Both the position numbers and the translations under genes were made by a program. Of a stretch of 8,788 nt of DNA, positions 6,079 to 8,788 are shown piece after piece (within the stretch, counting starts at the first letter, position 1; each line of letters begins with the position of its first letter). The notes beneath the pieces were generated by a model. It worked only from the letters and a program-made list of their open reading frames with translations. It was not told where the DNA came from and ran no database searches. The DNA is from Bacteroidaceae bacterium (GTDB lineage: Bacteria; Bacteroidota; Bacteroidia; Bacteroidales; Bacteroidaceae). The DNA lies in NCBI GenBank assembly GCA_900770665.1, contig CAAGKZ010000078.1, positions 1 to 8,788 of the forward strand, written 5' to 3'.

Positions 6079-7017
6079 ATGAGTAGAACAAAATGTTTGA
6101 TTATTGGTTCCGGCCCTGCCGGTTACACAGCGGCAATTTATGCTTCGCGTGCAAACCTTTCACCTGTGCTCGTTGAGGGTATGCAGCCAGGCGGTCAGCT
6201 TACACAGACAACGGTGATTGAGAACTTCCCCGGTTTCCCGCACGGAATCACCGGCCCCGAGTTGATGGATAATATGCGCCAGCAGGCTGTAAATGTGGGT
6301 GCCGAGATTCTTTCGGGTAGTGTAGTGGATGTTGATTTTGAGACATTGCCCTACAAGGTGACACTCGACGATGGCAAGGTTATTGAGGCAGAGACTGTTA
6401 TTGTTGCTACAGGTGCGGCTGCAAAGTATCTTGGTTTGAGTGACGAGATAAAGTATCAGGGTATGGGTGTTAGTGCATGTGCTACATGTGACGGTTTCTT
6501 CTATCGCAAGAAGATTGTTGCCGTTGTAGGTGGTGGTGACACTGCTTGCGAGGAGGCAAACTATCTTGCTTCATTGGCTGCAAAGGTGTATCTGATTGTC
6601 CGCAAACCCTATCTGCGTGCATCAAAGGCTATGCAGGACCGTACATTGGCTAATCCAAAGATTGAGGTACTCTTTGAACATAATACTGAAGGATTGTTCG
6701 GTGAGAATGGCGTAGAGGGTGCTCATGTTGTATATCGCAAGGGTGAGGCAGATGAAAAACGCTATGATATTGCAATAGACGGTTTCTTCTTGGCTATCGG
6801 TCACAAGCCAAACTCTGATGTCTTCAGGAAGTATCTCAAGACCGATGAGACAGGTTTCTTTGTGCCTGCTGATGCAAGCGGTGTAAAGACCTTGGTTCCC
6901 GGTGTTTTTGTTGCCGGTGACGTTGCCGACCCTCACTACCGCCAGGCTATCAATGCTGCGGCAAGCGGTTGCCGTGCAGCCATGGAGGCCGAGCGCTACT
7001 TGTCGAGCAAGGCTTGA
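6079..7017 (+). CDS. trxB: Thioredoxin-disulfide reductase
   Basis: A 312-residue cytoplasmic flavoenzyme, a normal length for low-molecular-weight bacterial TrxB. It passes electrons from NADPH through FAD to thioredoxin. The FAD-binding motif GSGPAG is at 10-15, the redox-active CATC at 134-137, the NADPH-binding motif GGGDTACEEA at 151-160, and the second FAD motif FVAGDVAD at 277-284. The segment VRKPYLRAS (174-182) stands where the E. coli enzyme has HRRDGFRAE, which contacts the NADPH 2'-phosphate: the His is Val and the second Arg is Lys, while both remaining Arg are kept, so NADPH use is still likely. It is the third gene of the ftsK operon and is followed by a stem-loop. The ATG at 6079 gives the usual short N-terminus before the FAD motif. 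Confidence 0.95.
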   Translation: MSRTKCLIIGSGPAGYTAAIYASRANLSPVLVEGMQPGGQLTQTTVIENFPGFPHGITGPELMDNMRQQAVNVGAEILSGSVVDVDFETLPYKVTLDDGKVIEAETVIVATGAAAKYLGLSDEIKYQGMGVSACATCDGFFYRKKIVAVVGGGDTACEEANYLASLAAKVYLIVRKPYLRASKAMQDRTLANPKIEVLFEHNTEGLFGENGVEGAHVVYRKGEADEKRYDIAIDGFFLAIGHKPNSDVFRKYLKTDETGFFVPADASGVKTLVPGVFVAGDVADPHYRQAINAAASGCRAAMEAERYLSSKA

Positions 7018-7034
7018 TTGCGTGAGGAAAGCCC

Positions 7035-7056
7035 AAAGGGCATAATATGCCCTTTT
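7035..7056 (+). terminator. Stem-loop terminator of the ftsK-lolA-trxB operon
   Basis: AAAGGGCAT (7035-7043) pairs perfectly with ATGCCCTTT (7047-7055) around a 3-nt loop, 17 nt past the trxB stop, with a run of four T at 7053-7056. The U tract is short, and AGCCCTTTT follows. The flanking A and T runs make it nearly symmetrical, so it could act on either strand. Confidence 0.6.
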
Positions 7057-7106
7057 AGCCCTTTTCGCCTTCTCTGGTAAATTCTGCAAAGATTTTGGCA
7101 CATTTG

Positions 7107-7138
7107 TTTCGCTATGTCGGGAAAATGTGCTATCTTTG
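7107..7138 (+). promoter_or_regulatory. Promoter of the rplU-rpmA operon
   Basis: TATCTTTG (7131-7138) is an exact match to the Bacteroidota -7 consensus TAnnTTTG. A TTTC at 7107-7110 lies 20 nt upstream as a near match to the TTTG -33 box; a perfect TTTG at 7103-7106 is 24 nt upstream, rather far. Transcription should start near 7142-7146, leaving a leader of about 80 nt before rplU. Confidence 0.75.
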
Positions 7139-7225
7139 CACCCGATTTAGTCCGTAGGGGTTGAATAAGACGTGCCCACGAAGGGAACGCACCTCGCGGA
7201 ATTCACAATAAAAGCGATAAAATAA
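7139..7225 (+). promoter_or_regulatory. Leader of rplU, possibly structured
   Basis: This stretch between the -7 box and the rplU ATG is GC-richer than ordinary leaders here up to 7200, then A-rich. TCCG (7151-7154) plus AGG (7156-7158) can pair with CCT (7192-7194) plus CGGA (7197-7200), seven pairs with small bulges. Inside, GTGCC (7172-7176) can pair with part of GGGAACGCAC (7183-7192), in competition with the outer stem. Ribosomal-protein operons are often controlled through such leaders by their own product, but I recognise no known leader family. Confidence 0.35.
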
Positions 7226-7615
7226 ATGTACGCAATTGTTGAGATTAATGGACAGCAGTTCAAGGCTGAGGCTGGCAAGAAGCTGTTCGTGCACCACATC
7301 AAGGGTGCTCAGAACGACACAACCGTTGAGTTTGACCGCGTGTTGTTGTTGGACAAGGAAGGCGCAGTAACAGTAGGTGCTCCTACAGTAGAAGGCGCAA
7401 AGGTAGTTTGCTATATTGGCAATGTTCGTGAGCAGAAGATTGTTCGCAAGTCTAAGGACGGTCAGAACATCGTTACAACACGCGAAATCAACCCTGCATT
7501 GGTTAAGGGTGACAAGGTGTTGGTGTTCCACAAGCGTCGTCGTAAAGGCTACCGCAAGCTGAACGGTCACCGTCAGCAGTTCACAGAGTTAGTTGTAAAG
7601 GAAATTATCGGTTAA
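7226..7615 (+). CDS. rplU: Large-subunit ribosomal protein bL21, with an internal insertion
   Basis: A 129-residue basic protein of the 50S subunit. The N-terminus MYAIVEINGQQFKAEAGKKL, then VEFDRVLLL and VGAPTVEGAKV, and the C-terminal KGDKVLVFHKRRRKGYRKLN (94-113) with GHRQQFTEL (114-122) are diagnostic for bL21. Usual bL21 proteins are about 103-106 residues; the excess of about 24 lies between VEGAKVVC (55-62) and PALVKGDKV (90-98), in a segment rich in Lys, Arg, Asn and Gln (about 64-88). The reading frame stays open and codon use looks like the rest, so this appears to be a real in-frame insertion. The gene is first in a two-gene operon and is followed after 19 nt by rpmA, the usual partner. 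Identity is certain; how unusual the insertion is depends on comparison I cannot do here. Confidence 0.97.
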   Translation: MYAIVEINGQQFKAEAGKKLFVHHIKGAQNDTTVEFDRVLLLDKEGAVTVGAPTVEGAKVVCYIGNVREQKIVRKSKDGQNIVTTREINPALVKGDKVLVFHKRRRKGYRKLNGHRQQFTELVVKEIIG

Positions 7616-7634
7616 TTTTTAAAGTTTAAACAGT

Positions 7635-7901
7635 ATGGCACATAAGAAAGGTGTTGGTAGTTCAAAGAACGGCCGTGAGTCAGCAAGTCAGAGACTTGGT
7701 GTTAAGATCTGGGGTGGCCAGGTATGTAAAGCCGGTAATATCATCGTACGTCAGCGTGGTACAGTTCACAACCCCGGTGCAAACATCGGTATGGGTAGTG
7801 ACCACACTCTCTACGCTTTGGTTGACGGTGTTGTAACTTTCAAGCGTGGCAAGAACGACAAGAGCTACGTTTCAGTTACTCCTCTTGCAGAGAAAAACTG
7901 A
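7635..7901 (+). CDS. rpmA: Large-subunit ribosomal protein bL27
   Basis: An 88-residue basic protein, normal length for bL27. The N-terminal tail of this 50S protein reaches the peptidyl-transferase centre and contacts the tRNA ends. The signature is clear: MAHKKGVGSSKNGRES (1-16), RLGVKIWGGQ (20-29), AGNIIVRQRGTVHNPGANIG (33-52) and a C-terminal half with GSDHTLYALVDGVVTF (54-69). There is no extra N-terminal peptide of the kind cleaved off in Firmicutes; the Lys-rich tail starts directly after Met-Ala. It lies 19 nt after rplU in the same operon and is followed by a strong terminator. Confidence 0.97.
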   Translation: MAHKKGVGSSKNGRESASQRLGVKIWGGQVCKAGNIIVRQRGTVHNPGANIGMGSDHTLYALVDGVVTFKRGKNDKSYVSVTPLAEKN

Positions 7902-7920
7902 TTATAACGTCAGTTGACTT

Positions 7921-7967
7921 AAAGGCAATCCTTAAAAAAGGGTTGCCTTTTTTGTTATTTTTTTACA
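7921..7967 (+). terminator. Intrinsic terminator of rplU-rpmA
   Basis: Bases 7921-7933 pair with 7938-7950 (13 pairs, one T-G wobble) around a 4-nt A loop. The 3' side of the stem ends in a run of six T (7948-7953), followed by GTTA and another T run. It begins 20 nt past the rpmA stop. Confidence 0.92.
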
Positions 7968-7975
7968 ATGTGCTA

Positions 7976-8004
7976 TTGATAATTAGGAAATAATTGTATT
8001 TTTG
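7976..8004 (+). promoter_or_regulatory. Promoter of serS
   Basis: TATTTTTG (7997-8004) matches the Bacteroidota -7 pattern TAnnTTTG, with TTG (7976-7978) 18 nt upstream as the -33 element. It lies between the rpmA terminator and serS, so serS is transcribed on its own, with a leader of about 50 AT-rich bases. Confidence 0.65.
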
Positions 8005-8060
8005 TAAAATAAAGGGATATAATAGTCCGTAATTTGTAAAAATACTAAAACAATATAATC

Positions 8061-8788
8061 ATGCTTACACTTAAAGTTATCTCACAGGAGACCGAGAAAG
8101 TATTGAAAGGTCTTGAGAAAAAGCATTTCAAGAATGCGCAGGAAACAATAGACAAGGTTTTGGAACTCGATAAGGCTCGCCGTGCGGCGCAGCAGGAACT
8201 CGATACGGTTCTTGCACAGAACAAGCAGCTTGCAGCAAAGATTGGACAGCTTATGAAGGCCGGTGCTGCCGACGAGGCAAATGCTGTAAAGGCCGAGGTT
8301 GCAGACCTCAAGGCTAAAGCTGCTGAATTGCAGGATAAGATGGATTCTGCAGCTGATGAGTTGCAGCAGGTTCTCTATACTATCCCCAACATCCCTTACG
8401 ACGAGGTGCCTGAGGGTGCTGTTGCCGAGGATAACGTGGTTGAGAAGACCGGTGGTATGGAAACAGTTCTCCCAGAGAATGCACTCCCACACTGGGAACT
8501 CGCAAAGAAGTATGACCTTATCGATTTTGACCTTGGTGTGAAAATTACCGGTGCAGGTTTCCCTGTATACAAGGGCAAGGGTGCACAGTTGCAGCGTGCA
8601 CTCATCAACTTTTTCCTTGACGAGGCGCGTGCAGCAGGTTATGTAGAGATTATGCCTCCAACAGTTGTTAACGCAGCATCGGGCTACGGTACAGGCCAGC
8701 TTCCTGACAAAGAGGGACAGATGTACCACTGTGGCCTTGACGATTTGTATCTCATCCCGACAGCCGAGGTGCCCGTGACAAATATCTA
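8061..8788 (+). CDS. serS: Seryl-tRNA synthetase, N-terminal part (runs off the window)
   Basis: The first 242 codons of a class II aminoacyl-tRNA synthetase that charges tRNA-Ser (and tRNA-Sec where present) with serine; the family is about 425 residues, so the catalytic C-terminal part is mostly outside. Residues 1-110 are the N-terminal tRNA-binding arm: start MLTLKVISQETEKVLKGLEK, then a long coiled coil rich in Ala, Lys, Glu and Gln (about 27-105) that grips the long variable arm of tRNA-Ser, closed by LYTIPNIPYDEVPEG (105-119). The catalytic domain begins with PHWELAKKYDLIDF (143-156), then the motif 1 region (193-215, with GYGTGQLP at 208-215) and LIPTAEVPVTN (231-241), which carries the Thr-x-Glu serine-binding signature. 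The ATG at 8061 is the only sensible start. Confidence 0.96.
   Translation, partial: MLTLKVISQETEKVLKGLEKKHFKNAQETIDKVLELDKARRAAQQELDTVLAQNKQLAAKIGQLMKAGAADEANAVKAEVADLKAKAAELQDKMDSAADELQQVLYTIPNIPYDEVPEGAVAEDNVVEKTGGMETVLPENALPHWELAKKYDLIDFDLGVKITGAGFPVYKGKGAQLQRALINFFLDEARAAGYVEIMPPTVVNAASGYGTGQLPDKEGQMYHCGLDDLYLIPTAEVPVTNI

Noticed and set aside
6622..7101. A 159-codon minus-strand frame across the trxB end and the following spacer
   Set aside because: It runs opposite the conserved C-terminal half of TrxB and through the stem-loop; there is no recognisable domain.
8045..8729. Minus-strand frames opposite serS, including one of 215 codons
   Set aside because: They are antisense to a clear seryl-tRNA synthetase coding frame that simply lacks a stop within the window.
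1..8788. CRISPR array, insertion sequence, phage or defence genes
   Set aside because: I saw no regularly spaced direct repeats, transposase or integrase motifs, and every long reliable frame is a conserved housekeeping or DUF5063 gene.

Overview
The window looks like a stretch of a Bacteroidales (phylum Bacteroidota) chromosome. The signs are the gene order ftsK - lolA-like - trxB, then rplU - rpmA, then serS; A-rich start regions with little Shine-Dalgarno sequence; -7 boxes of the type TAnnTTTG; and a tRNA 3' end without an encoded CCA. I cannot fix the family; it could be Prevotella-, Bacteroides- or Muribaculaceae-like. Most of the window is conserved housekeeping sequence. I see no CRISPR array, transposase, integrase, phage gene or defence system.

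Left end (1-425): the sequence opens inside a tRNA-like gene whose D arm, T arm and acceptor 3' strand fit tRNA-Gly(GCC). Its anticodon loop and variable region are greatly enlarged, which is the oddest thing in the window. A strong intrinsic terminator follows (97-123). After it come about 250 bases with no recognisable gene but one perfect 8-bp palindrome, then a 15-bp stem-loop that closes the leftward operon.

Leftward operon (2740 down to 426): a DUF5063-type protein, a DEDDy 3'-5' exonuclease-domain protein and an RlmI-type 23S rRNA cytosine-C5 methyltransferase. They are packed very tightly: an 11-nt overlap, then a 1-nt gap.

Rightward operon (2871-7017): an FtsK DNA translocase with a long acidic linker, a LolA-like periplasmic lipoprotein-carrier protein and thioredoxin reductase, with gaps of 21 and 19 nt and a stem-loop after trxB. 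The two operons are head to head across a 130-bp region carrying a Bacteroidota-type -7 box on each strand.

Right end (7103-8788): rplU and rpmA form a ribosomal-protein operon with its own TATCTTTG promoter, an 87-nt leader that may be folded, and a textbook terminator. Its bL21 product appears to carry an internal insertion of about 24 residues. A separate promoter then drives serS, which runs off the window after 242 codons.

The genes share broad growth roles (chromosome segregation, envelope lipoprotein transport, thiol redox balance, ribosome building, rRNA modification, tRNA charging) rather than one dedicated pathway.
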